A DNA stretch of 64,000 nucleotides from Haloplanus sp. HW8-1 (GCF_023703795.1 NZ_CP098518.1:2666001-2730000); one strand, 5' to 3'; positions 36,276-43,826 are shown, counted from the first letter of the stretch. Made by a program: numbers and translations. The notes: a model not told the origin generated them from the letters alone.

Positions 36276-36438
36276 ACCCACACGCGCCACGTCTTGAATG
36301 TAAGCTCGAGAGTACAGATCATCGACACCGCAGTTGAATTGAGCACCCACACACGCCACGTCTTGAATGAAAACTCAAGAATACAGTTCACCAGTCCCGG
36401 AGTCCAGTTGGGTACCCACACACACCACGTCTTGAATG
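36276..36438. repeat. 69-bp tandem repeat, 2.4 copies
   Basis: The block ACCCACACRCGCCACGTCTT followed by GAATG begins at 36276, 36345 and 36414, exactly 69 bp apart. The 44 bases between blocks are also related (28 of 44 identical between copies 1 and 2), so the whole 69-bp unit is repeated and the array is not a CRISPR. 69 is a multiple of three, and the minus strand is open across it (repeat peptide FKTWRV), but no start codon precedes it. Each unit has a small CTTGA/TCAAG inverted repeat. Confidence 0.7.
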
Positions 36439-36581
36439 AAATCTACTCTAACCCCTCTATTTCTCGTGGAACTCTAAAATCTCGGTCGTGACGTACTGAT
36501 TAGAGCCGTGAAGTTAGTATGGTTCCTACAGGGATAGACTAGAACGCCATCACAGTCGAAGAGACAGCAGAGCAGCTGCAG

Positions 36582-36593
36582 GCCGGCATTCAT
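36582..36593 (+). promoter_or_regulatory. Promoter motif GCCGGCATTCAT before the small gene at 36619
   Basis: Ends 25 nt before ATG 36619, identical in position and nearly identical in sequence to the motifs at 27212-27223 and 40549-40560. Confidence 0.5.
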
Positions 36594-36618
36594 TAGGGTC
36601 GAGTCATCGGATCCGGAT

Positions 36619-36845
36619 ATGGCCGATGACCTTGGCACAACAATGGAGATCCTGAGGAGGAACTACGAAGAGATGGACAGCAGGAGTCAGATGAGCAGCT
36701 ACGACACAATATGCAGAACTTTCTGGCAAGCGTGAACTCGCTCGTCGCCCATTCCTATCGAATCGCTGGAGAACACGAGAAGACGGAGGAGTGGGAAGTT
36801 GAGCAGAAAATGCGGGAGTTACAGGAGCTATTGGACGGGGTCTGA
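36619..36845 (+). pseudogene. Small helical protein gene with an internal frameshift
   Basis: From ATG 36619 the frame reads MADDLGTTMEILRRNYEEM. Near 36672 a one-base shift is needed to enter the frame GQQESDEQLRHNMQNFLASV then NSLVAHSYRIAGEHEKTEEW and MRELQELLDGV, stopping at 36845. The unshifted frame stops after 38 codons. The two parts together make a coherent ~75-residue helical protein, so either the gene is broken or the 44-residue ORF from ATG 36711 is what remains. It has the shared island promoter. The 3' end overlaps the opposite gene by 18 bp. Confidence 0.45.
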
Positions 36846-37226
36846 GCCACTGTTACTGCTCTCCTCACGGATCCGCTGCCACTCCTGTTCTCGGTACTCA
36901 CGCAGTATCTCGAATTCTCTCTCGTATTCGTCGTGGAACTCGAGAGCCTGCTCGACAGCTTCCCGCATTTCTTTCTCCACCTCTGGGGAACAGAGATTGG
37001 GCGCGAACATATCCACATAGGCGTCGACATCGCCGTCATACACTTCCCGAACGAAATCGACGGCGTGCGTCACCCAAATCCGATGGACATACCCACCATA
37101 GACGAGGTTCGGTTTCACGCCACAACACCCGATCCGGTTCTTGATGCGGTTGAACCGTTCTGGCGGCTCAAGGATTGGATCCGGGAAGTCATCCAATTCA
37201 TAGTGTGAAGGAAGCTCGTCACTCAT
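36828..37226 (-). CDS. Hypothetical acidic protein (second of a two-gene unit)
   Basis: 132 residues from ATG 37226, overlapping the end of the upstream gene by 8 nt. Hydrophilic N-terminus (DELPSHYELDDFPDPILEPP), then GCCGVKPNLVYGGYVHRIWV and a helical C-terminus AVEQALEFHDEYEREFEILR. Not recognised. Overlap with the preceding gene implies they are translated together, as in many toxin-antitoxin and immunity pairs. Confidence 0.6.
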   Translation of the reverse strand: MSDELPSHYELDDFPDPILEPPERFNRIKNRIGCCGVKPNLVYGGYVHRIWVTHAVDFVREVYDGDVDAYVDMFAPNLCSPEVEKEMREAVEQALEFHDEYEREFEILREYREQEWQRIREESSNSGSDPVQ

Positions 37227-37524
37227 ACTCCACCCAGTCCGATGTCGCAACAAACCGTTCGATCAGTTCATCTTCGTCGTACTCGTCCCGAGCTGCCCGT
37301 CGTATCGCTTCCTCTATCTCGCGGTCATCACGAATCCACTCAGCTGCCTCAAGTGCCTCCTCCTCGTCGACCGGCGCTTCTACAGCCACGGAGAGCAGAC
37401 CAAACCAAACCATCGGATCATCTGATTCTGGAAGTTCCGAGAAATCGCTCTCCACCCTCTCAAAGTCGGGAAACCCCACGATGGGCGTAGCAGCAGCCGC
37501 TACGAAGAACTCGCGGTGTTCCAT
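37219..37524 (-). CDS. Hypothetical acidic protein (first of a two-gene unit)
   Basis: 101 residues from ATG 37524. Starts MEHREFFVAAAATPIVGFPD, includes PMVWFGLLSVAVEAPVDEEE and ends RFVATSDWVEYE. Mostly helical and acidic; no known domain. Its 3' end overlaps the start of the downstream gene by 8 nt. The upstream region is AT-rich and may hold the promoter. Confidence 0.6.
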   Translation of the reverse strand: MEHREFFVAAAATPIVGFPDFERVESDFSELPESDDPMVWFGLLSVAVEAPVDEEEALEAAEWIRDDREIEEAIRRAARDEYDEDELIERFVATSDWVEYE

Positions 37525-38019
37525 ACTCGGGACAATGCACTGTATGATAGAATATGTTGCCTTTCCGATAACAGAAAGTATCGAGTGAGGACTCCTCTCT
37601 CGCGGAGCGTGATTCGCAATTACATTCAAGACGAGGGGTGTGTGCCAGAGTCCCCGATGATTAGCCGGGAATCCCTGTAAATCACAACTGCTTTGTTGCA
37701 TTGATACTCTTGTACAGCCTACCTTATATATTTAACAGATATATTTACTGAAGTCCGCTATTGGAATGTATGATATTTTATGTAATTGTAAGCGTTCATC
37801 ATCAAGCCGAATTTTAGTATCAGATTAAATATATTATTCTCCACGCTGTGTCTCCGCCTTGTCCTCGCAATCATCAACAAAGAACGTGGGGAAAATCCGA
37901 GAAGCACAATCATCACGGTATGAGAAGAGTTCCACGCACTCTCAACCAAGGCCGTTCACCACGAGCGGCGGCGACTCAATTCAACGTTATCTCAACACCA
38001 TTGACGTTATTCAACACTC
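37525..38019. other. AT-rich non-coding stretch
   Basis: About 495 bases, the most AT-rich in the window at 37710-37840 (ATATATTTAACAGATATATT). ORFs here are short and lack haloarchaeal composition. It separates the two-gene unit from the integrases and may contain a promoter or integration-related DNA; nothing definite is seen. Confidence 0.4.
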
Positions 38020-38727
38020 TTAGTTGCCATCTTTATCCTCTGCGCTTGACTCTGAGTTGGTGTTGTTGTCTGAATTATTATCGGAGAACTTCATCGAATA
38101 TGCCACGGAGATGTCGTTGGTGGATGGCAGCATATTCCCACGACGTAGTCCCATTCTCCCTCGAATAGCTTCTCGGGAGAATCCCTTGCTCGCAAGGATC
38201 ATCCCATACGTCTCGCGGAGATCGCGTGGCGTCACTTTTCGGTCGATACCTGCCTCATCTGCGACAGACTTCACTCGGCGTCCAACCGCATCACGAAGAA
38301 TCGGAATCTCCTCGTGCTTAGAAAACCAATCTCTCAACAACTCACACACGGGCTCTTCTTCAATCGGAATCTTCCTAACGGAATACTGTGAACTCGGTCT
38401 CCACCGCCCCTGTCGGTTGTTTCGGCACTCGTAACAGGGTCTCTCGCGCGTGCTCTGATCTTTCTCGCCGTCGCTAGTGCCGATACCTCCAGTGCATTTC
38501 TCTTCTTGGGGTACACTCAAGACCGTCACTCCCAACTTCGGTTTTTCTTTAAGCCAGTTGGCCCGGAGATGACAGAACTCACCGTTCCGGAGACCAGTAT
38601 ATGGAATCGTCCGAGTTGTGAGTTTCGTGAGAGGGTCGTTCGTTGCCTGAGCGGCGCTATCAAACGCCTCAAACTGTTCTCTGTTCAGCGGGCGAAACTC
38701 CCGTCCGGGCGGATTCTGCTCACCCAT
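38020..38727 (-). CDS. Tyrosine-recombinase-like protein (degenerate integrase)
   Basis: 235 residues, catalytic domain only. Box I arginine in IPYTGLRNGEFCHLRANWL, a beta-hairpin Lys in SQYSVRKIPIEEEP, box II VTPRDLRETYGMILASKGFS (Arg kept, but the usual His of H-x-L-R is Arg) and a possible nucleophile Tyr in ISVAYSMKF. No N-terminal core-binding domain. A C-x2-C pair (RPCYECRNN) suggests a metal site. It could be a truncated or regulatory recombinase. TATA-like GTTATTTTAC lies 25-30 nt upstream. Faces the same way as the larger integrase. Confidence 0.65.
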   Translation of the reverse strand: MGEQNPPGREFRPLNREQFEAFDSAAQATNDPLTKLTTRTIPYTGLRNGEFCHLRANWLKEKPKLGVTVLSVPQEEKCTGGIGTSDGEKDQSTRERPCYECRNNRQGRWRPSSQYSVRKIPIEEEPVCELLRDWFSKHEEIPILRDAVGRRVKSVADEAGIDRKVTPRDLRETYGMILASKGFSREAIRGRMGLRRGNMLPSTNDISVAYSMKFSDNNSDNNTNSESSAEDKDGN

Positions 38728-38979
38728 AGATAGGCGCCATAGGCGGGAGTAAAATAACTCCTGTGTGAAAGGTCTGTGAAATCATACCCTATATGATATT
38801 GAAATTTCTGTTTCTGGGCCTTCTAATCCCATATTTTTGGGTTAGTAATTGATTTGCTTACTTTATAAAATAAGAATGTTTATAGTACATATCGGTACCA
38901 AAGTTAACATCCGCGACGAGTGGACGTGCTGTGTTCAGCGTCGATAACCCCGTGAACCACCCTTTGTCGAGACTAGCTA

Positions 38980-40524
38980 TCATACGTTGAGTTCACCTGA
39001 CTCGATACGCCGAATATTCGTGGCATGAGGATGTTCCTCAACATGCTGTTGATCAATTCCGCTGATGTTGTCGTAGACCCACTGCCTGTCATCGGGGTCT
39101 TCGATAGACCGATGGTACGTCTCTTTCTGCTCTTCGGCAAGTTCTCCGTCAACCTTGCTTCGGACTGCACCCCCGATCATCCCGCTCAGGAACACGCGTT
39201 TCACGTGGTCGAAGAGGTCGGGAACCAATTCGGCAGCGTCGGCTGGCGGTAGCTCTTCGCGATATTTCTCCCGCACTGGATCGTCCTCATCGGTAATGCC
39301 GCGATAGATGCGCCACCAGCGTGGGGGCTCGTTGCGCTGCCGAAGCGAGCATTTCGGACAGTACTCCGCATCCATGTCCACGATGGTGCCGCAGCGAGGA
39401 CACTCTCGGTGTTCGACGCTGTCGCCATCGTCTGTCGGCGCGAAGCCGTGCTTTCTCAAGATGCGTTCGGCCTCATCGATCTCCGTGACGTGTTCGTATC
39501 TCCCGTGCATCGGAGTGCCCTCCTCCCAGTCGAGTATCTGCTCGATGTCTTCCTTGCTGTATTTGTCGGAGGCCCGCATCTCGCTCGCGCGACCGTGTTT
39601 GAAGGTGTGCGGGCTGATGTGCTGGGCATCGATCTCCTCGGTACGGCGGGCGATCCGCTTGAGTTGCTGGTGAACGCTGTGTGGGTGCAGGTGCTCGGAA
39701 GGATCGTCTTGCGGGCGGATCCCGTGGAAGAGAGGGGCCTCGGGATCGTCGGACAGCTCGTGTTCCGATAGCCAGTTGTCCAAGTACCCGCGTGCGAACG
39801 TGATGGGCTTCGCCGAGTGTTCGGCGCCCTTCAGACCGGTGACGTAGGCGCCGGGAACTTGGACGACGCCGTATCCCTCGCCCTTCGGCTTCCAGTGCTT
39901 GATCTTCAGGGAGGCGAGGGCGGTGACGCGACAGCCCGACTCCCAGAGGACGGTGTACATCGCCTTGTCGCGGATGCTTTCGCCGTCGATGAGCGCAAGC
40001 AGATCCTCGCGGCTGGGAACTGTCTCGATATCCACGGCGGCGTTTTCCAGTCCGACCTGCGGATAGTCGATTTCCGTGGCAGTCTCGACTCGGTCGTGCG
40101 CGAGAAAGTGGTTCCGTACGGTCAGGCAGTAATCTCGCTCGTTACTTCTTGCCCAGTCGCGTTCGATGGACATCTCGGTGATCAGTTCGGTCACTTGCTC
40201 AGGCGTGAGATCGAGGAGACGGTCGGGATAATCGTCGCGTCCCTCCCGACCCGTCCACGTCGTACCCTCGTACTCCACCTCGTCCAGCCCCTGCAGTTGT
40301 CCTGCAAGAATGCGGAGATCCCGAGCGTTGTTGCGGATGGTCGCCTTGCTCCACGACGGCTTGGTGCGCTGGTTTGGCTTCGGGCTCGCGATGTTCCCTC
40401 GCCGCCCCTTCCGGACAGTCTTCAAGATGTCCGAGCGATTTGGTTCTCGAACGGTGCGCCGAACGCGTTCTACCTGTCGATCGGTGTATTCCTCCACGCG
40501 ACCGGGGTCACTCCCACTGGGCAT
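38980..40524 (-). CDS. Site-specific tyrosine recombinase (integrase) with C-terminal zinc ribbon
   Basis: 514 residues from ATG 40524. N-terminal SAM-like core-binding domain (about 60-150, SKATIRNNARDLRILAGQLQ). The catalytic domain has Arg in VLWESGCRVTALASLKIKHW, then HISPHTFKHGRASEM (H-x-x-K variant of H-x-x-R) and the Tyr nucleophile in GTPMHGRYEHVTEIDEAE. A zinc ribbon (RECPRCGTIVDMDAEYCPKC) and a helical tail follow, the usual haloarchaeal layout. It has the shared promoter GCCGGCATTTAT 24 nt upstream. Probably the enzyme that inserted all or part of the island. Confidence 0.88.
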   Translation of the reverse strand: MPSGSDPGRVEEYTDRQVERVRRTVREPNRSDILKTVRKGRRGNIASPKPNQRTKPSWSKATIRNNARDLRILAGQLQGLDEVEYEGTTWTGREGRDDYPDRLLDLTPEQVTELITEMSIERDWARSNERDYCLTVRNHFLAHDRVETATEIDYPQVGLENAAVDIETVPSREDLLALIDGESIRDKAMYTVLWESGCRVTALASLKIKHWKPKGEGYGVVQVPGAYVTGLKGAEHSAKPITFARGYLDNWLSEHELSDDPEAPLFHGIRPQDDPSEHLHPHSVHQQLKRIARRTEEIDAQHISPHTFKHGRASEMRASDKYSKEDIEQILDWEEGTPMHGRYEHVTEIDEAERILRKHGFAPTDDGDSVEHRECPRCGTIVDMDAEYCPKCSLRQRNEPPRWWRIYRGITDEDDPVREKYREELPPADAAELVPDLFDHVKRVFLSGMIGGAVRSKVDGELAEEQKETYHRSIEDPDDRQWVYDNISGIDQQHVEEHPHATNIRRIESGELNV

Positions 40525-40548
40525 ATCTGCCCCAGCGCCCACACGACA

Positions 40549-40560
40549 ATAAATGCCGGC
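40549..40560 (-). promoter_or_regulatory. Promoter motif GCCGGCATTTAT of the large integrase
   Basis: On the minus strand this 12-mer ends 24 nt before the integrase ATG (40524). Identical to the motif at 27212-27223 and one base different from 36582-36593. Confidence 0.55.
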
Positions 40561-40683
40561 ATAGTCTCTCTAAAGCCCGCTAAGACTTTCTTCTATCAGA
40601 AAGCGAACGGCGATAGAACCACATATCATACGACCGGTTCGCGCGGATGCCCGCCATAGAACTGACGAGTGCTTGATGCCCTG

Positions 40684-41100
40684 CTAGTCTTGCTCGTGGT
40701 TCTTGGCTAGCATTGCGTTGAACAGGACGGCCATATCTCGGTTGCGCGTTTCTGTTCCGCCAACCAGCGTGGCCGCACTCTGATCCATATCCGCAACCAG
40801 TCTCTCTACGCCCTCCTGCGGGTCTTTCCATACGTCGTTCTCAATGAACTGCACGCTGGATTCGCACGCCGAGATCATCAGCCACCTTGCGACTACCTCG
40901 GTATCCACTTTGTCTCTCACCCCGTATTCGGAAACAACCGAGACGGCCGCATTCTGTGCGGCCTCGAAGAGTTCGTTGATCGTTGCGGGCGACACCCCAA
41001 GATCATCGAGTTCCTGACGCGCCTCCGCTACGCTCTCGTACGGAGGTGAGTTTCTGTCCTTGTGCCATCGTTGCTCGCGATAGTCACGTTCGTTGCACAC
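40684..41100 (-). CDS. Helical island protein, intact paralogue of the IS-split gene
   Basis: 138 residues from GTG 41100. Core homologous to the protein rebuilt across the IS at 27401-28521: TINELFEAAQNAAVSVVSEY, DKVDTEVVARWLMISACESS and GVERLVADMDQSAATLVGG. No known domain; all helix and acidic. Located 160 nt upstream of the integrase on the same strand. Two paralogues inside one island, both near recombination genes, suggest an element-specific function. Confidence 0.7.
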   Translation of the reverse strand: MCNERDYREQRWHKDRNSPPYESVAEARQELDDLGVSPATINELFEAAQNAAVSVVSEYGVRDKVDTEVVARWLMISACESSVQFIENDVWKDPQEGVERLVADMDQSAATLVGGTETRNRDMAVLFNAMLAKNHEQD

Positions 41101-41227
41101 ACCAGCTCGTATGGAGGGTGAAAAACTTGAAATTCCGCTTTCCAGAGTCTGAAAGTCCGTAAAAGTCTTGAACTGTCTTGCTTGACTCTGACGGCAGTTC
41201 TATCACAGCCACGACTCTTGTGAATAT

Positions 41228-41839
41228 ATGGAGGACGCCCTGTCGCTTGACGTGTTTACCGGGGCCGTCGCTGAGGCAGTACCGGCGGTCGACCGCAAAA
41301 CAACCGGGCAGTACGGGGATGGGCTTGGATCGGAAGACGAGGAACGTCAGGTGAAGTTGCTGCTCAACCATCTCCGCGAGACGGACGACCGCTACGAAGA
41401 GGTCAATCGCGAGGTACCGTATCCCGATAGCACCGAGAAATGCGATCTTGTACTGTCGAACGGGATGCCCGTGGAGGCGAAGTTGCTCCGCTACTGGCGG
41501 GCGAACGGTGATCCGGAGCCCGCTATGTACGGCCACGTGTTCAGCCCGTTCCACCAGAACACGCTGCTAACGGATGCACGCCGACTTTATGCGTCGGAGT
41601 TCAGCGGACGGAGTGGGTTGCTCGGCCTGTTCTACACACGTGCCGACGACGACCCAGAGACGGTAGAGGCGCTACCGGAGCGGTACACGGCGGGAGAGAT
41701 CGCCGAGAAGATCGTCCGGGACATCGAGCACTGGTACGAGATTGATGCGAGCGTGTGTCGCATCGCCGAATTCGACGGCCTCCAACACGATGTCCATAGA
41801 CAGGGGGCAGCCATTTCGTGGTCAATTGAGAATGATTAA
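41228..41839 (+). CDS. Restriction-endonuclease-like (PD-(D/E)xK) protein
   Basis: 203 residues. Core: VNREVPYPDSTEKCDLVLSN then MPVEAKLLRYWRANGD, i.e. D...E-x-K with a short spacing typical of type II enzymes. C-terminal helices ERYTAGEIAEKIVRDIEHWY. No methylase neighbour. A solitary nuclease or the nuclease half of an uncharacterised defence gene. Divergent from the helical protein at 40684. Confidence 0.65.
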   Translation: MEDALSLDVFTGAVAEAVPAVDRKTTGQYGDGLGSEDEERQVKLLLNHLRETDDRYEEVNREVPYPDSTEKCDLVLSNGMPVEAKLLRYWRANGDPEPAMYGHVFSPFHQNTLLTDARRLYASEFSGRSGLLGLFYTRADDDPETVEALPERYTAGEIAEKIVRDIEHWYEIDASVCRIAEFDGLQHDVHRQGAAISWSIEND

Positions 41840-41900
41840 CATAAATGCGTGTGTATGCCCTCTATCTAATTTACGACTATCGCAATCACGTTTCTGTAAC

Positions 41901-42791
41901 TCACCTGCTTGTCTTTTCTTGATAATCTTCCAGATCATCTCCTTTTGTGTCTTCTACGTGTGTCCAGATCGTCTCAATTAGCTCATTCGCGGCCTCAGAA
42001 TATCTCTGTGTCCATAATGGGACATCTATTAGGTCATCGTCAATATGTCCATAGTGGTGCTCAACGCCGTTTTCATATCCGTCTTCTAATGAGTCAATAG
42101 TCGAGACTTCTTCCAGATCAATAGTAAGGGCAAAGCGTTGTTCGTCTGCTTCAGAGCTATAGTAGTCCATAAACCCAATCTCCGGTATGAGATGATGCTG
42201 GGCATATATTCTAAGACCATTAATCACTCTACGTCGTTCATTGTACGTCTCCATCGCTTCAGCAACCGGGCCACCTGTTGGTAAATCTGGTTTGATCGTC
42301 TCTAGTATTTGGTCAAATGTGTATGAAGACGACAGATAATTATGGATCTCAAGATATGGATCGGAATCTAGACTCTCTTCAGCAAGATTGTCGATTGACT
42401 CCAGCTCTTGTTGTACATCCATCACTCGTTCTTCATTACTAAATAGAATACTAGCGGCTTTATTCAAGTCTGTCAATGCCTGAACGAGATCTCGTGCGGG
42501 ATGTGCTGTTTCATACAGTGCTTCTCTAGTTGAACTGTGTGAAATATCAAATTCTAGTCCATTATCGGGTGCTTCAGGATCTGTTCTGGAGGCATATGCT
42601 TCAACCCCATCTTCGTCAACATCCACCTCTACCACATATTCTGCTTCGCATTTGTGACAATCATAATCCGAAATGAAATCAGTATCATCACCCAACTCAA
42701 ATTTCAAACGCTGTATTTCAAACGGAGTTCCACAGACGTAACAATCAAAGTCAGTTATTGACGCGTACGCCAATCTAGAGTCTTCCATCAT
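41901..42791 (-). CDS. Zinc-ribbon protein with HEPN-like R-x4-H motif
   Basis: 296 residues, AT-rich. N-terminal zinc ribbon DFDCYVCGTPFEIQRL and DYDCHKCEAEYVVEV. The helical remainder contains YNERRRVINGLRIYAQHHLI, where R-I-Y-A-Q-H is an R-x4-H motif in a LR-x-Y-x-Q-H context seen in several HEPN-like families. It is the last gene before the right border of the island. Role unknown; RNase-type toxin or defence effector is a possibility. Confidence 0.55.
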   Translation of the reverse strand: MMEDSRLAYASITDFDCYVCGTPFEIQRLKFELGDDTDFISDYDCHKCEAEYVVEVDVDEDGVEAYASRTDPEAPDNGLEFDISHSSTREALYETAHPARDLVQALTDLNKAASILFSNEERVMDVQQELESIDNLAEESLDSDPYLEIHNYLSSSYTFDQILETIKPDLPTGGPVAEAMETYNERRRVINGLRIYAQHHLIPEIGFMDYYSSEADEQRFALTIDLEEVSTIDSLEDGYENGVEHHYGHIDDDLIDVPLWTQRYSEAANELIETIWTHVEDTKGDDLEDYQEKTSR

Positions 42792-42955
42792 ACAGAGTAA
42801 CTATCATTAACTCCTAAAAATATCGTCGGTGGGACGTGTCCCGATTACAGCCACAGTCAAAGTCACTATTTCACTATAAACACTCAACTGGCTACTACGA
42901 GGGGATACATACCGGTCATCAGGCTACACATTAGGAGTCGTCCTCAGGGTATCAA

Positions 42956-43095
42956 TCCGATGTCCCTTTCCGCTTTGACGGCGTCCCTTCTCGTATGAAC
43001 GCGAATTCGCCGGCAGTTCCTGCGCGGAACATGTCAAGGAATTTGGTGAGGTACGTATGACAGACCGGGATAAGTACTACAACCGCTCGAAACAG
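42956..43095 (+). repeat. Right border repeat: rlmE upstream region and N-terminal codons
   Basis: Ungapped match to 7293-7432. The left edge coincides with the change from AT-rich island DNA to GC-rich core. Longest identical blocks: CCTTTCCGCTT (42965), CGTATGAACGC (42992) and GTACTACAAC (43074). Together the two copies look like diverged attachment-site halves. Confidence 0.7.
42995..43060 (+). CDS. 21-residue upstream ORF coupled to rlmE
   Basis: ATG 42995 gives MNANSPAVPARNMSRNLVRYV and its TGA overlaps the rlmE ATG (ATGA, 43057-43060). The decayed left copy keeps the same ORF, 22 codons long and also ending in ATGA (MNADSPAVPVRTEPQPLVSVR). It could be a leader peptide controlling rlmE translation. 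Evidence is position and conservation between two copies only. Confidence 0.35.
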   Translation: MNANSPAVPARNMSRNLVRYV

Positions 43096-43824
43096 GAGGG
43101 CTACCGCGCCCGGTCGGCCTACAAGCTCAAACAGCTCGACGAGGCGGCCGACCTGTTCGCTCCCGGCGACGTCGTCGTCGACCTCGGGGCGGCGCCCGGC
43201 GGGTGGCTCCAGGTCGCCGCCGAGGCCGTCGGGACGGCCGGCACCGTCGTCGGCGTCGACCGCCAGCGCATTCGGCCGCTCGATCACGACGCCGTCGAGA
43301 CTCTCCGTGGTGACATGACGGAGGCTGAGACGGCCGACCGCCTCCGTGATCACGTCGGCGAGGCGGGGGCCGACGCCGTCGTCTCCGACATGGCACCGAA
43401 CATGACCGGCGAGTACTCCGTCGATCACGCCCGGTCGATCCACCTCGCCAGGCAGGCCCTCGGGGTCGCCCGTGACCTACTCGCTCCCGGCGGCGACCTC
43501 GTCGTGAAGGCGTTCGACGGCCCGGATCTCGCCGACCTCCGGACGGAGATGGAGGAGTCCTTCGAGTACGTGCGGTCGATCCGCCCGGACGCCTCGCGGG
43601 ACTCGTCCTCGGAGGTCTATCTCGTCGGCAGGGGCTATCTCACCGCCCCGATCGCCGCCGGCGACGAACTCACCGTCGAGGTCGTCGACCGCGGCGACGA
43701 GGGCGACGGCATCGCCCGCGTCGAGGGCTTCACCGTGTTCGTCCCCGACGCCGAGGTGGGCGACCGCGTCGAGGTGCGAATCGACGACGTCAAGCCACGT
43801 TTCGCCTTCGCCGAACGGCGCTGA
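43057..43824 (+). CDS. rlmE: 23S rRNA 2'-O-methyltransferase RlmE (FtsJ) with TRAM domain
   Basis: 255 residues. N-terminal RDKYYNRSKQEGYRARSAYK (catalytic Lys), SAM loop VVVDLGAAPGGWLQVAAEA, catalytic Asp in VVSDMAPNMTG, Lys in GGDLVVKAFDG and Glu in SSEVYLVGRGY give the K-D-K-E tetrad of FtsJ. A C-terminal TRAM domain (about 195-250, ELTVEVVDRGDEGDGIARVE) is the standard haloarchaeal addition for RNA binding. It 2'-O-methylates the ribosomal A-loop. A dead copy of its first codons lies 35.7 kb upstream at 7394. Confidence 0.93.
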   Translation: MTDRDKYYNRSKQEGYRARSAYKLKQLDEAADLFAPGDVVVDLGAAPGGWLQVAAEAVGTAGTVVGVDRQRIRPLDHDAVETLRGDMTEAETADRLRDHVGEAGADAVVSDMAPNMTGEYSVDHARSIHLARQALGVARDLLAPGGDLVVKAFDGPDLADLRTEMEESFEYVRSIRPDASRDSSSEVYLVGRGYLTAPIAAGDELTVEVVDRGDEGDGIARVEGFTVFVPDAEVGDRVEVRIDDVKPRFAFAERR

Positions 43825-43826
43825 AA

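Noticed and set aside
36276-36438. Possible short CRISPR array
   Set aside because: The would-be spacers are homologous to each other (about 64%), repeat spacing is constant at 69 and no cas gene is present; it is a tandem repeat.
37758-37949. 63-codon minus-strand ORF in the AT-rich gap
   Set aside because: No start signals or haloarchaeal composition and no similarity noticed; probably chance.
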